This document shows, in pieces, positions 42,105 through 51,429 of a stretch of 64,000 nt of DNA (positions are counted from its first letter, which is position 1; the number at the start of each line of letters is the position of its first letter). Both the position numbers and the translations under genes were made by a program. The notes below the pieces were generated by a model. That model was not told the DNA's origin and did not search any database. It saw only the letters and a list, made by a program, of their open reading frames with translations. Origin of the DNA: an uncultured Dorea sp. (GTDB lineage: Bacteria > Bacillota > Clostridia > Lachnospirales > Lachnospiraceae). Location of the stretch: NCBI RefSeq assembly GCF_934294775.1, contig NZ_CAKRAH010000002.1:1-64000 (forward strand). Reading direction: 5' to 3'.

Positions 42105-42929
42105 ATGCGTAGCAAAAATCAAAAAGAAAAGAAAAACAAAGAAGAAAAAATACAAAAAAAGAGAACGAAAATACACCGGATCATAGCTCTGATATGCCTG
42201 TTCCTGACAGGTGGTCTTTATAGCTGCGGTGCTTCGGAAAATGAACAGCAGACAGAACTTGTTGAAGTTCAGGAAGAACAGCAGACAGAAACCAAACGAG
42301 CCGGAGATGAAAACGCCGGCAATACTGAAGATAAGAATACTGTGAAGGAAGATGCTGCTGCCGGAACGCAGAAACGGAACAAAAGCACAGATTCTGATGT
42401 TAAAAATAATCAGGATACAGAAGATTCTGGTCAGGACAAAGAAAAAACGTGCTATGTTCATGTATGCGGAGCAGTGACGCATCCGGGCGTGTATGAATTG
42501 CCTGCCGGGAGCCGCATGTATGAAGCAATTGCACTTGCAGGCGGCCTTACAGAGAATGCGGCAGGAGAAGGTCTGAACCAGGCAGAAAAGGTAGAAGACG
42601 GCTCAAGGATCTATGTGCCCGATAAGGATGAATATGCTGCCGGTATGCAGAATAGGTCTGAAACACCAGGGATAGTGTCAGAAGTTCCGGGTGGTAAAGG
42701 CGGATCTTTTGCAGCAGATACGGCATCTGTGGAAGATGGAAAAGTGAATCTGAATACGGCGACCAAAGAGCAGCTGATGACACTTTCCGGTATCGGAGAG
42801 GCAAAGGCTTCGGCAATCATAAGTTACCGGGAAAGCCACGGAAGGTTTCAGAATATAGAAGAACTGATGCAGGTGGAAGGAATCAAAGACGGTGTGTTTC
42901 GAAAAGTAAAAGATCAGATTAAAGTTTGA
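42105..42929 (+). CDS. comEA: ComEA-family DNA-binding protein (SLBB plus helix-hairpin-helix)
   Basis: The 274-residue protein has a basic N-terminus (1-25), one hydrophobic anchor (about 26-45) ending in Cys, a long acidic Glu/Asp/Lys/Asn spacer, an SLBB domain (YVHVCGAVTHPGVYELPAGS, about 110-170) and a C-terminal tandem HhH (VNLNTATKEQLMTLSGIGEAKASAII). It should hold DNA outside the membrane during uptake. comEC lies 3.1 kb downstream, with a two-component system and a GerMN lipoprotein gene between. Confidence 0.92.
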   Translation: MRSKNQKEKKNKEEKIQKKRTKIHRIIALICLFLTGGLYSCGASENEQQTELVEVQEEQQTETKRAGDENAGNTEDKNTVKEDAAAGTQKRNKSTDSDVKNNQDTEDSGQDKEKTCYVHVCGAVTHPGVYELPAGSRMYEAIALAGGLTENAAGEGLNQAEKVEDGSRIYVPDKDEYAAGMQNRSETPGIVSEVPGGKGGSFAADTASVEDGKVNLNTATKEQLMTLSGIGEAKASAIISYRESHGRFQNIEELMQVEGIKDGVFRKVKDQIKV

Positions 42930-42945
42930 TAAGGGAGTTAAAAAC

Positions 42946-43635
42946 ATGAGCAGACGAGTATTGGTTGTAGATGATGAAAAACTGATAGTAAAAGGAATAA
43001 GATTCAGTCTGGAACAGGATGGGTACGATGTAGATTGTGCCTATGACGGAGAAGAAGCATTAAAACTTGCAAAAGAAAATGTATACGATATCATTCTGTT
43101 AGATGTCATGCTCCCGAAATATGACGGGTTTGAGGTTTGTCAGCAGATCCGTGAATATTCAGATGTGCCGATCATTATGCTTACGGCAAAAGGTGATGAC
43201 ATGGATAAAATCCTGGGACTTGATTACGGAGCAGATGACTATATTACGAAGCCATTTAACATTCTGGAAGTAAAAGCCAGAATCAAAGCGATCATGCGCA
43301 GAATCAGCAAACAGAACAAAGACCAGGAAAATGAAAAAGTCATCGTAAAAGGCGAGATGAAGATCGACTGTGAAAGCAGACGTGTGGTGATTGCCGGAAA
43401 AGAGATTAACCTGACGGCAAAAGAATTCGATCTTCTTGAACTGCTTGCGATGAATCCGAACAAGGTGTACAGCCGGGAGAACCTTCTGAATATTGTATGG
43501 GGATATGAATATCCGGGTGATGCAAGAACCGTTGACGTACATATCCGTAGACTGCGTGAAAAGATAGAGACAAATCCAAGCGATCCAAAATATGTGTATA
43601 CAAAGTGGGGAGTGGGTTACTATTTCAGGGGTTAA
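42946..43635 (+). CDS. OmpR/PhoB-family response regulator, WalR-like
   Basis: The 229-residue protein has a receiver domain with the phosphoacceptor D53 (ILLDVMLPKYDG), T in MLTAKGDD and K in YITKPFN, followed by an OmpR winged helix (NLTAKEFDLLELLAMNPNKVYSRENLL...TVDVHIRRLREKIE). The sequence resembles WalR/YycF, which controls cell-wall genes. The sensor kinase gene overlaps its 3' end. AAGGGAG precedes the ATG. Confidence 0.93.
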   Translation: MSRRVLVVDDEKLIVKGIRFSLEQDGYDVDCAYDGEEALKLAKENVYDIILLDVMLPKYDGFEVCQQIREYSDVPIIMLTAKGDDMDKILGLDYGADDYITKPFNILEVKARIKAIMRRISKQNKDQENEKVIVKGEMKIDCESRRVVIAGKEINLTAKEFDLLELLAMNPNKVYSRENLLNIVWGYEYPGDARTVDVHIRRLREKIETNPSDPKYVYTKWGVGYYFRG

Positions 43636-45058
43636 AAAATATTTTAAGAACAATATATTTAAGAGCATGCGCTTTCAGATTGTGCTGTTAGTATTCTTTG
43701 CGGGATTCATACCGGTTATCATCATGAGAGCGGTGTTCTTAAGTAGTTATGAGAAGCGGGCAGTGGAGGTACGGACTGCCGACATACAGAATCAATGTAC
43801 CATTCTCAGTAATCAGCTGAGTAGTTCCGGGTATCTTACCGGAGATACATCGGAGGTTATCCGCACCGAGCTGGTTCAGTTGTCTAATATCTACAGTGGC
43901 CGTGTGATGGTCATCGACAGTAATTTCCGGATTCAGGAAGATACCTATGACATGGATAAAGGAAAGACGATCGTCTCGGGAAATGTAATCCGGTGTTACA
44001 GTGGAAAAACGTCGAGTGAGTACAATAAAGACAGCCAGTATATTGAAGTTGCCTCCCAAATCAAAGAAAAAGAAAGCGGACAGATCGTAGGGGTACTTCT
44101 GGTAAGTGCGTCCACGGATTCTGTACTGGACAATCTGTCAATTCTGAGAAACAAAGCAGATGTAGTACTTCTGGCAGCGGGTCTTATTGTGCTTATGATA
44201 GCAGTACTGGCGGCTGGACATATGTTGAAGCCATTCAAACGGATCACAGACTCCATTTCTGCGGTTACAGAAGGATACGATGATGATTACCTGCATGAGA
44301 ATACTTATACAGAGACGATGGAATTATCAGATGCATTTAATAAGATGTCGGGCCGCATGAAGACGCTGGATGATTCCAGAAATGAATTCGTATCAAACGT
44401 ATCCCATGAACTTAAGACACCGCTTACGTCTATGAAGGTACTGGCAGATTCCCTTCTGCTTCAGGAGGATGCGCCGGTAGAACTTTATAAGGAATTCATG
44501 GGAGATATGTCAGAAGAAATCGAGCGTGAGAACAAGATCATCAATGACCTGTTGTCACTGGTCAAGATGGATAAGACGGCCAGCACCATGAATATCAAGC
44601 TGGAAAATATGAACGAACTGGTAGAAAAGATATTGAAGCGTCTGCGTCCGATTGCAGCGACACGTAACGTAGAACTGGTATTTGAAAGCTTCCGTCCGGT
44701 ATCGGCAGAAGTAGATGAGACAAAGATTTCGCTTGCCATATCCAATCTGGTGGAAAATGCGATCAAGTACAATAATGAAAATGGATGGGTGCATGTATCA
44801 CTGAATGCAGACCATAAAAACTGCTATATAGAGGTGGCAGACTCTGGTATTGGAATACCGGCAGAAGCACAGGAACATATTTTTGAAAGATTCTACCGTG
44901 TAGACAAGTCGCATTCCAGAGAAATCGGTGGTACAGGACTTGGACTTGCAATTGCAAGAAATGCCGTGGTTATGCACAGAGGTGCGATCAAAGTGTTCAG
45001 CCAGCCGTCGGAAGGAACTACATTTACAATAAGAATTCCACTTAATTATGTATCATAG
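43592..45058 (+). CDS. HAMP-containing sensor histidine kinase
   Basis: The protein has up to 488 residues, with two membrane segments (about 25-45 and 190-210) around an extracytoplasmic sensor domain, a HAMP domain, a HisKA box with FVSNVSHELKTPLTSMKVLAD, an N box LVENAIKYNNENG, and G boxes DSGIGIPAEAQ and GTGLGLAIA. It should phosphorylate the response regulator whose gene it overlaps by 44 bases. No clear binding site exists for the first ATG, and a start at MRFQIVLL (about 25 codons later) is possible. Confidence 0.93.
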   Translation: MCIQSGEWVTISGVKKYFKNNIFKSMRFQIVLLVFFAGFIPVIIMRAVFLSSYEKRAVEVRTADIQNQCTILSNQLSSSGYLTGDTSEVIRTELVQLSNIYSGRVMVIDSNFRIQEDTYDMDKGKTIVSGNVIRCYSGKTSSEYNKDSQYIEVASQIKEKESGQIVGVLLVSASTDSVLDNLSILRNKADVVLLAAGLIVLMIAVLAAGHMLKPFKRITDSISAVTEGYDDDYLHENTYTETMELSDAFNKMSGRMKTLDDSRNEFVSNVSHELKTPLTSMKVLADSLLLQEDAPVELYKEFMGDMSEEIERENKIINDLLSLVKMDKTASTMNIKLENMNELVEKILKRLRPIAATRNVELVFESFRPVSAEVDETKISLAISNLVENAIKYNNENGWVHVSLNADHKNCYIEVADSGIGIPAEAQEHIFERFYRVDKSHSREIGGTGLGLAIARNAVVMHRGAIKVFSQPSEGTTFTIRIPLNYVS

Positions 45059-45074
45059 GCAGAAGGAGAGTCAG

Positions 45075-45995
45075 ATGAGAAAACGAAACATTATCAAGAT
45101 CCTGCTGCTTTTGGTCGTTTGTATCATAGCGGCAGCAGGGTGCAGTAAAAATGGAAGGGCAGCCGGCAGCCAGATCTATTATACGGATTCGGAACGGTCC
45201 ATGCTGGTGGAAAAATCATACAAACTAGAAGGAAAGACTGCGGAAGAACAGGTGAAAAATGTCCTGGAAAAATTGCAGGAAAAAACGGATAATATTGATT
45301 ATCAGACCGTATTCATACGAAATGTAAAGATTAAAAAATGGTCACTGAAGGATAAAAAACTGACGATACACTTTAACGAGGAGTATCATGAACTCAGTGA
45401 GACAGAGGAACTTCTGCTGCGGGCAGCGGTAGTGCAGTCGGTTGGAGCGGTTGACGGGGTAGACTGTGTGCGTTTTATGATAGGTCACGAACCGCTTCAG
45501 GATCAGCAGGGAGAAATTATCGGATACATGCGTCCGGATGATTTTGTGCAGAATACGGGATCGTCACTTCATTCCTTGCAAAAAGAAACACTGCTTTTAT
45601 ACTTTGGTAACAAGCAGGGGGACCGGTTAGTTAAGGAAAAGGTGAATGTGCGTTATAACAGCAACACATCCCGTGAAAAGGCACTGATCGAGCAGCTGAT
45701 CAAGGGGCCGGATTCAGATAATGAGACGGCCGTGATCCCGGCGGGAACAAAGGTACTTGGTGTGTCTGTAAAAGACAATATCTGTTATGTGAACCTGGAT
45801 GATGGATTCATGGACACAACGAATGTACTGAATGCAGAGATTCCGGTGTATGCAATTGTAAACTCTGTCATTGATGGAAGCTCTATCAGCAGGGTGCAGA
45901 TACTGGTGAACGGACAGACGGATATCCAGTATATGGGAAAAGTAGACTTAAGTAAACCATTATCAAGAAATCCAAACATTGTAGAAGGAGAGTAA
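45075..45995 (+). CDS. GerMN-domain lipoprotein
   Basis: The 306-residue protein is a lipoprotein by its signal (LLLLVVCIIAAAGC lipobox). It has two GerMN repeats, the second with KEKVNVRYNSNTSREKALIEQLIKGP. GerM is a sporulation and germination protein in Bacillus; here the gene follows the sensor kinase and overlaps comEC translation signals, so it may belong to the signalling system, as LpqB-like proteins do beside MtrB. I chose the ATG at 45075 after GAAGGAGAG. Confidence 0.88.
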   Translation: MRKRNIIKILLLLVVCIIAAAGCSKNGRAAGSQIYYTDSERSMLVEKSYKLEGKTAEEQVKNVLEKLQEKTDNIDYQTVFIRNVKIKKWSLKDKKLTIHFNEEYHELSETEELLLRAAVVQSVGAVDGVDCVRFMIGHEPLQDQQGEIIGYMRPDDFVQNTGSSLHSLQKETLLLYFGNKQGDRLVKEKVNVRYNSNTSREKALIEQLIKGPDSDNETAVIPAGTKVLGVSVKDNICYVNLDDGFMDTTNVLNAEIPVYAIVNSVIDGSSISRVQILVNGQTDIQYMGKVDLSKPLSRNPNIVEGE

Positions 45996-45998
45996 GCC

Positions 45999-48422
45999 GT
46001 GAAGAACAGACCACTTCTTTGTGTCTGTCTGGTGTTACTTTTTATGATCAGTGTTGTTACAGCCGGAGGAGGAAAAAGGTTCATAAAAGAACTTCGCCCT
46101 TCTCCGGTTGAATTATATGCAAAAGACGAAGAAAATGTAACGGTTCAGGGAACCATATACAGACAGGAACAAAAAGAAACATATCAGAAAATCTATTTGA
46201 AAGATAGCAGGGTCTATCTGGATTCTAATCAATCAAGGTCAGATATAGAAGCTGACACATATAAGAAATTATTTCAAAATAAGAAATCATTCAAAACATC
46301 AAATATTAATCAAGTAAATACCCAGATATCAGATATTAAAATATTAATCTGCCTGAAATCAGACCAGAAATTCCATATAGGTAATAAAATACAGTTAACA
46401 GGAGAAGTAGCATTCTTTGATAATGCCAGAAATCCCGGAAATTTTGATCAGAGGTTTTATTACCAGAAGCAGGATATTCATGCCAGTATATGGGCGGAAC
46501 ATGCAACGCTTATAGATGACAGAAGAGATGGATTAAAAGACTGGCTGGCGGACTTTAGAATGCAGTGGAAAGAAGTGTTAAAGTACGAACTCGGGGAACA
46601 AAAAGGGGCAATCCTTGCAGCTGTTTTACTGGGAGAGAAAAGTGAGATGGATCAGGATGTAAAAGAATTATACCAGGCCAACGGAGTTGGACATATTCTG
46701 GCAATTTCTGGACTGCACCTGTCTTTTGTGGGGCTTGGTGTATACCGGTTGCTGCGAAGAGGAACAGGATCTTACTGGATTGGAGGGATTGCAGGCGGCG
46801 CTTTGCTCATGCTGTATGTACTCATGATCGGATTGACGGTCTCGGTAATCCGGGCGTGGGTGATGTTCCTGTTCCGCATCGGGGCAGATATCACCGGCAG
46901 GCATTATGATATGCCGACGGCACTTTCGGTGGCAGCAGTCATTGCGGTATATAGTAATCCGTTATATATTCTGGACGGTGGATTCTGGCTGTCATTTGGG
47001 GCGGTGTTTGCAATCTGTATTACGGCGCCGCTTATCAGAGAACTTCCTGGAAAGGCTCTGTGGTCCAGTGTTGCATTAAATAGCATACTCTGGCCGGTAA
47101 TACTATATTGCTTTTATGAAATTCCGGTGTATAGCGTAATCCTGAATCTGGTTATCGTTCCGTGTATGTCACTGTTGTTAAGTCTTGGGATTACAGGATC
47201 TGCATTGTGTTGTCAGAGTTACCGGTTCCTGTGTGGGGGGAGTAATCCGGTATTGAGAGAGTTATCCGGAGTGTTGTCAGGAAACATCGGAAAATTACTG
47301 ATGGAGGGATGCAGATGGATCTTGCAATTTTACGAAACGGTATGCCGGTACGCATTGAGACTGCCAAAAGCCAGATGGGTAGCCGGACAGCCGGGGATGA
47401 TACAGATCGGCATCTATTATGTATTGTTAGCTATATGTCTGGTGATTCTGTATCAATATTATGGAGCTGATAGAAAAATCATACGGAGTAATAATGGCAG
47501 TGAATATGAAAAAGCGAAAAATATGAGAAACAATATGACCAATATCAGAAGAAAAAAATTGCTTTTGGCAGGAATTATATATTTGTGTGGATTTTTGATA
47601 CTGACATCAGGTCACCGGATCAGAAAAGGACTGGAAATCACGATGTTAGACGTGGGACAGGGAGACTGTATCTGCATCGAAGCACCGGATGGCAGAAATT
47701 ACCTGGTGGATGGAGGAAGCAGCGATGTAAAAGCGGCAGGGAAGTACCGGATAGAGTCATTTTTAAAATCAAGAGGAATCGGGAAGCTGGATTATGTATT
47801 TGTATCACATGGAGATATGGATCATATCAGTGGGATAGAAGAACTGATGGAACGACAACAGGTAGGAGTGAAAATAGACAATATCGTGCTGCCCACCAGG
47901 GAAGTATGGGATGATACACTGCAAAACCTGGCGGGAAAAGCAGAAAAGCTGGGAGTCAGGGTATGGATACTGAATTGCGGGCGAAAAATTAAGAGTGAAG
48001 ATCTGATATTTCGCTGTCTTGGACCGGAGACTGAAAAAGCGGGGAATGAAGCGTCGATGATCCTACACCTGTCCTACGAAGGATTCGACATGCTGTTTAC
48101 CGGAGATGTGGAAAAAGAAGGAGAAGAACATTTGACAGAACGGTTAGCAGAGGACGATGAAACAAAGAATATATCGTGGGAAGTACTGAAAGTCGCACAT
48201 CATGGTTCTAAGAATTCCACCACAGAAGAGTTTCTGAAAGCTGCAAAACCAAAATATGCATGGATATCAGCAGGCAGAAAGAACCGCTACGGACATCCGC
48301 ACCAGGAGACATTAAAAAGATTGGAAAAGTATCAGATTCCCGTATTTACAACACAGGAAAATGGGGCGGTTCGTATCAGTGTCCGGGAAAAAACAATGCG
48401 GATTCATGGGAGAAGTAGTTGA
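45999..48422 (+). CDS. comEC: ComEC/Rec2 DNA uptake channel with metallo-beta-lactamase domain
   Basis: The 807-residue protein is cytoplasmic-membrane bound. It has an N-terminal OB-like DUF4131 region, a polytopic competence domain with NGVGHILAISGLHLSF (about 225-240), and a C-terminal MBL-fold domain with LDVGQGDCICIE, DGGS and SHGDMDHISGIEEL, which may degrade one strand. It starts with GTG, using the AAGGAGAG formed at the end of the GerMN gene. It should import single-stranded DNA; with comEA present, natural transformation or DNA scavenging is possible. Confidence 0.94.
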   Translation: MKNRPLLCVCLVLLFMISVVTAGGGKRFIKELRPSPVELYAKDEENVTVQGTIYRQEQKETYQKIYLKDSRVYLDSNQSRSDIEADTYKKLFQNKKSFKTSNINQVNTQISDIKILICLKSDQKFHIGNKIQLTGEVAFFDNARNPGNFDQRFYYQKQDIHASIWAEHATLIDDRRDGLKDWLADFRMQWKEVLKYELGEQKGAILAAVLLGEKSEMDQDVKELYQANGVGHILAISGLHLSFVGLGVYRLLRRGTGSYWIGGIAGGALLMLYVLMIGLTVSVIRAWVMFLFRIGADITGRHYDMPTALSVAAVIAVYSNPLYILDGGFWLSFGAVFAICITAPLIRELPGKALWSSVALNSILWPVILYCFYEIPVYSVILNLVIVPCMSLLLSLGITGSALCCQSYRFLCGGSNPVLRELSGVLSGNIGKLLMEGCRWILQFYETVCRYALRLPKARWVAGQPGMIQIGIYYVLLAICLVILYQYYGADRKIIRSNNGSEYEKAKNMRNNMTNIRRKKLLLAGIIYLCGFLILTSGHRIRKGLEITMLDVGQGDCICIEAPDGRNYLVDGGSSDVKAAGKYRIESFLKSRGIGKLDYVFVSHGDMDHISGIEELMERQQVGVKIDNIVLPTREVWDDTLQNLAGKAEKLGVRVWILNCGRKIKSEDLIFRCLGPETEKAGNEASMILHLSYEGFDMLFTGDVEKEGEEHLTERLAEDDETKNISWEVLKVAHHGSKNSTTEEFLKAAKPKYAWISAGRKNRYGHPHQETLKRLEKYQIPVFTTQENGAVRISVREKTMRIHGRSS

Positions 48423-48461
48423 ATTCAAAAGCAAATTTCAGTATAATTTTTTACAGGCGAA

Positions 48462-48551
48462 GCCAGAGTGTGTCTGGAAAAATCATTCCTGCAATCCACA
48501 TGCATCAACTTGGTGGAAGTTTGCAGAAAGCATTTTTAAGCCACGCTCCGG
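48462..48551. repeat. Inverted pair of family D repeats after comEC
   Basis: GCCAGAGTGTGTCTGGAAAA (48462 on) and, in reverse, a unit ending at 48551 whose complement reads GGAGCGTGGCTTAAAAATGC pair over about 28 bases with a 30-base loop. The units match family D copies at 24263, 30093 and 36213. Together they could fold as one hairpin between comEC and holA. Confidence 0.6.
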
Positions 48552-48592
48552 GATGTGTAAATGATAAAAAGAGGTAACAGGCAGAAGAATCA

Positions 48593-49573
48593 ATGAAAAG
48601 CTTAAATGAAGATATCAAAACGGGAAATTTTAAGTCCGTCTATCTCCTGTACGGAGAAGAGGCCTATTTGAAAAAACAATATAAAGATAAGATCACAAAA
48701 GCAATCTTTCCGGATGGGGATACTGTGAATTATGCATACTATGAAGGAAAAGGGATCAATCCCGGGGAACTGATCGATCTTGCCGAGACGATGCCGTTCT
48801 TTGCAGAGCGTCGTCTGATCGTAGTGGAAAATTCCGGATTTTTTAAAAATGCATGCCCGGATCTTGCGGATTATATCAAGACAATGCCGGATACTGCATG
48901 TTTTGTATTCGTGGAAAATGAAGCAGATAAAAGAGGAAAGATGTACAAGGCGGTAAAAAGCAAAGGCCGGATCGTAGAGATGACCCGTCAGGATGAAAAG
49001 ACGCTTCTGTACTGGATTGCAGGTAATGTAAAACGTGAAGGCTATAAGATAAGGGAGCAGACGGCGAGATATCTGCTGTCGGTAACTGGAACGGATATGG
49101 AGAATCTCGAACAGGAACTGGAAAAACTCTTTTCATATTGCATGGGAAAAGAAGAAATCGAGATTGCGGATATCGAAGCAATCTGTACGACTCAGATTAC
49201 GAATAAGATCTTTGAGATGGTAGAGGCAGTCGCGGGAAAGAATCAGAAAAAAGCGCTGGATTATTATTATGACCTGCTGGCGTTAAAGGAGCCGCCGATG
49301 AGGATCCTGTATCTGTTGACCAGGCAGTTTAAGCTTCTTTTAGAGGTGAAGGATCTGTCCGGAAAACGCTATGATAAAGCATCGATAGCCAAAACCGTAG
49401 GACTGCATCCGTTTGTGGCAGGAAAGTATATGCAGCAGTGCCGGACATTTGAAAAAAAAGAACTCAGGGCCATTCTGGAAGATGCCGTGGATACGGAGGA
49501 GATGGTTAAGACCGGAAGGCTGAATGACATTATGAGCGTAGAACTTTTCATTGTAAAATACAGTGCTGCGTGA
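48593..49573 (+). CDS. holA: DNA polymerase III delta subunit
   Basis: The 326-residue clamp-loader subunit has NFKSVYLLYGEEAYLKKQYKD near the start, ENSGFFKN in the ATPase-like core, and VTGTDMENLEQELEKLFSY in domain II. It opens the beta clamp within the clamp loader. AGGTAACAGGC-like sequence precedes the ATG. It lies between comEC and lepA, a common Firmicute arrangement, though rpsT is missing here. Confidence 0.93.
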   Translation: MKSLNEDIKTGNFKSVYLLYGEEAYLKKQYKDKITKAIFPDGDTVNYAYYEGKGINPGELIDLAETMPFFAERRLIVVENSGFFKNACPDLADYIKTMPDTACFVFVENEADKRGKMYKAVKSKGRIVEMTRQDEKTLLYWIAGNVKREGYKIREQTARYLLSVTGTDMENLEQELEKLFSYCMGKEEIEIADIEAICTTQITNKIFEMVEAVAGKNQKKALDYYYDLLALKEPPMRILYLLTRQFKLLLEVKDLSGKRYDKASIAKTVGLHPFVAGKYMQQCRTFEKKELRAILEDAVDTEEMVKTGRLNDIMSVELFIVKYSAA

Positions 49574-49614
49574 TAAGATTGATAAGATAACATGAAATAA
49601 GGAGATAGATATTA

Positions 49615-51429
49615 GTGTCAGGAATAGATCAGAGTAAAATTCGAAATTTTTGTATTATAGCACATATTGACCATGGTAAATCCACTCTGGCAGACCGCAT
49701 TATCGAGATGACAGGGCTTCTTACAAGCCGTGAGATGCAGTCGCAGGTGTTGGATAACATGGAACTGGAACGGGAACGTGGTATCACGATCAAGGCACAG
49801 ACCGTCAGAACGGTATACAAGGCAAAAGACGGGGAAGAGTATATCTTCAACCTGATCGACACACCGGGACATGTGGACTTTAACTATGAGGTATCAAGAA
49901 GTCTTGCTGCGTGTGATGGTGCCATTCTGGTAGTAGATGCTGCACAGGGGGTAGAAGCGCAGACACTTGCAAATGTATACCTTGCACTGGATCACGACCT
50001 GGATGTAGTGCCGGTATTAAATAAAATCGATCTGCCAAGTGCAGACCCACAGAGAGTCATCGAGGAAATCGAAGATGTGATCGGAATTGAAGCAGAAGAT
50101 GCGCCGCAGATCTCGGCCAAAACAGGACTGAATGTAGACCAGGTACTGGAAGAAATCGTAGCAAAAGTTCCGGCACCGACAGGAGATCCGAAAGCACCAT
50201 TAAAAGCATTGATCTTTGATTCACTGTATGATGCATATAAGGGAGTAATCGTATTCTGCCGTATCAAAGAAGGTACCGTGAAGAAAGGAACACCGATCCT
50301 TATGATGGCAACGGGAGCCAAAGCGGAAGTTGTAGAGGTTGGCTACTTTGGAGCGGGACAGTTTATTCCATGCGATGAGCTGAGTGCAGGAATGGTAGGT
50401 TATATTACTGCCAGTCTTAAGAATGTAAAAGACACCCGCGTAGGTGATACGGTTACAAATGCACTGGAACCGTGTGATGAGCCGCTTCCGGGATATAAGA
50501 AAGTCAATCCGATGGTGTACTGTGGATTATATCCTGCAGACGGGGCCAAATATCCAGATCTTCGTGACGCATTGGAAAAATTACAGTTAAATGATGCATC
50601 GCTTCAGTTTGAACCGGAGACATCAATCGCACTTGGATTTGGATTCCGGTGCGGATTCCTCGGACTTTTGCATCTGGAGATCATTCAGGAACGACTGGAA
50701 AGAGAATATAACCTGGATCTGGTAACAACGGCACCGGGCGTTATATACAAAGTTCATAAGACAAACGGTGAGGTGATCGAACTTACCAACCCATCCAACC
50801 TTCCGGATCCGTCAGAGATCGAATACATGGAAGAGCCGATGGTAAAAGCAGAGATCATGGTAACTTCAGAATTCATCGGAGCGATCATGGATCTGTGTCA
50901 GGAGCGAAGAGGCGTCTATGAGGGCATGGAATATATCGAAGAAAGCCGTGCGGTACTGAATTATAAATTACCGCTCAATGAGATTATCTATGACTTCTTC
51001 GATGCGTTAAAATCAAGATCCAGAGGATATGCATCCTTTGATTATGAGATGGCCGGTTATGTAAGATCCGATCTTGTAAAACTGGATATCCTGATCAATA
51101 AAGAAGAAGTGGATGCGCTTTCATTTATCGTACATGCAGATACTGCATACGAACGAGGCAGAAAGATGTGCGAGAAGTTAAAAGAAGAGATTCCAAGACA
51201 GCTGTTCGAGATTCCAATCCAGGCAGCAATCGGAAGCAAGATCATTGCACGAGAAACAGTGCGTGCGATGAGAAAAGACGTACTGGCAAAATGTTATGGT
51301 GGAGATATCAGCCGTAAGAGAAAACTTCTGGAAAAACAGAAAGAAGGAAAGAAACGTATGCGTCAGGTGGGCAACGTAGAGATTCCTCAGAAAGCATTTA
51401 TGAGTGTACTGAAGCTGGATGACAAATAA
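49615..51429 (+). CDS. lepA: Elongation factor 4 (LepA)
   Basis: The 604-residue translational GTPase has G1 AHIDHGKSTLADRI, G2/G3 RGITIKAQT and DTPGHVDF, G4 NKIDLP, and the LepA-specific C-terminal domain (KRKLLEKQKEGKKRMRQVGNVEIPQKAF). It back-translocates or rescues stalled ribosomes. The start codon is GTG with AAGGAGA about 10 bases before it. The stop overlaps the hemW start as TAATG. Confidence 0.97.
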   Translation: MSGIDQSKIRNFCIIAHIDHGKSTLADRIIEMTGLLTSREMQSQVLDNMELERERGITIKAQTVRTVYKAKDGEEYIFNLIDTPGHVDFNYEVSRSLAACDGAILVVDAAQGVEAQTLANVYLALDHDLDVVPVLNKIDLPSADPQRVIEEIEDVIGIEAEDAPQISAKTGLNVDQVLEEIVAKVPAPTGDPKAPLKALIFDSLYDAYKGVIVFCRIKEGTVKKGTPILMMATGAKAEVVEVGYFGAGQFIPCDELSAGMVGYITASLKNVKDTRVGDTVTNALEPCDEPLPGYKKVNPMVYCGLYPADGAKYPDLRDALEKLQLNDASLQFEPETSIALGFGFRCGFLGLLHLEIIQERLEREYNLDLVTTAPGVIYKVHKTNGEVIELTNPSNLPDPSEIEYMEEPMVKAEIMVTSEFIGAIMDLCQERRGVYEGMEYIEESRAVLNYKLPLNEIIYDFFDALKSRSRGYASFDYEMAGYVRSDLVKLDILINKEEVDALSFIVHADTAYERGRKMCEKLKEEIPRQLFEIPIQAAIGSKIIARETVRAMRKDVLAKCYGGDISRKRKLLEKQKEGKKRMRQVGNVEIPQKAFMSVLKLDDK

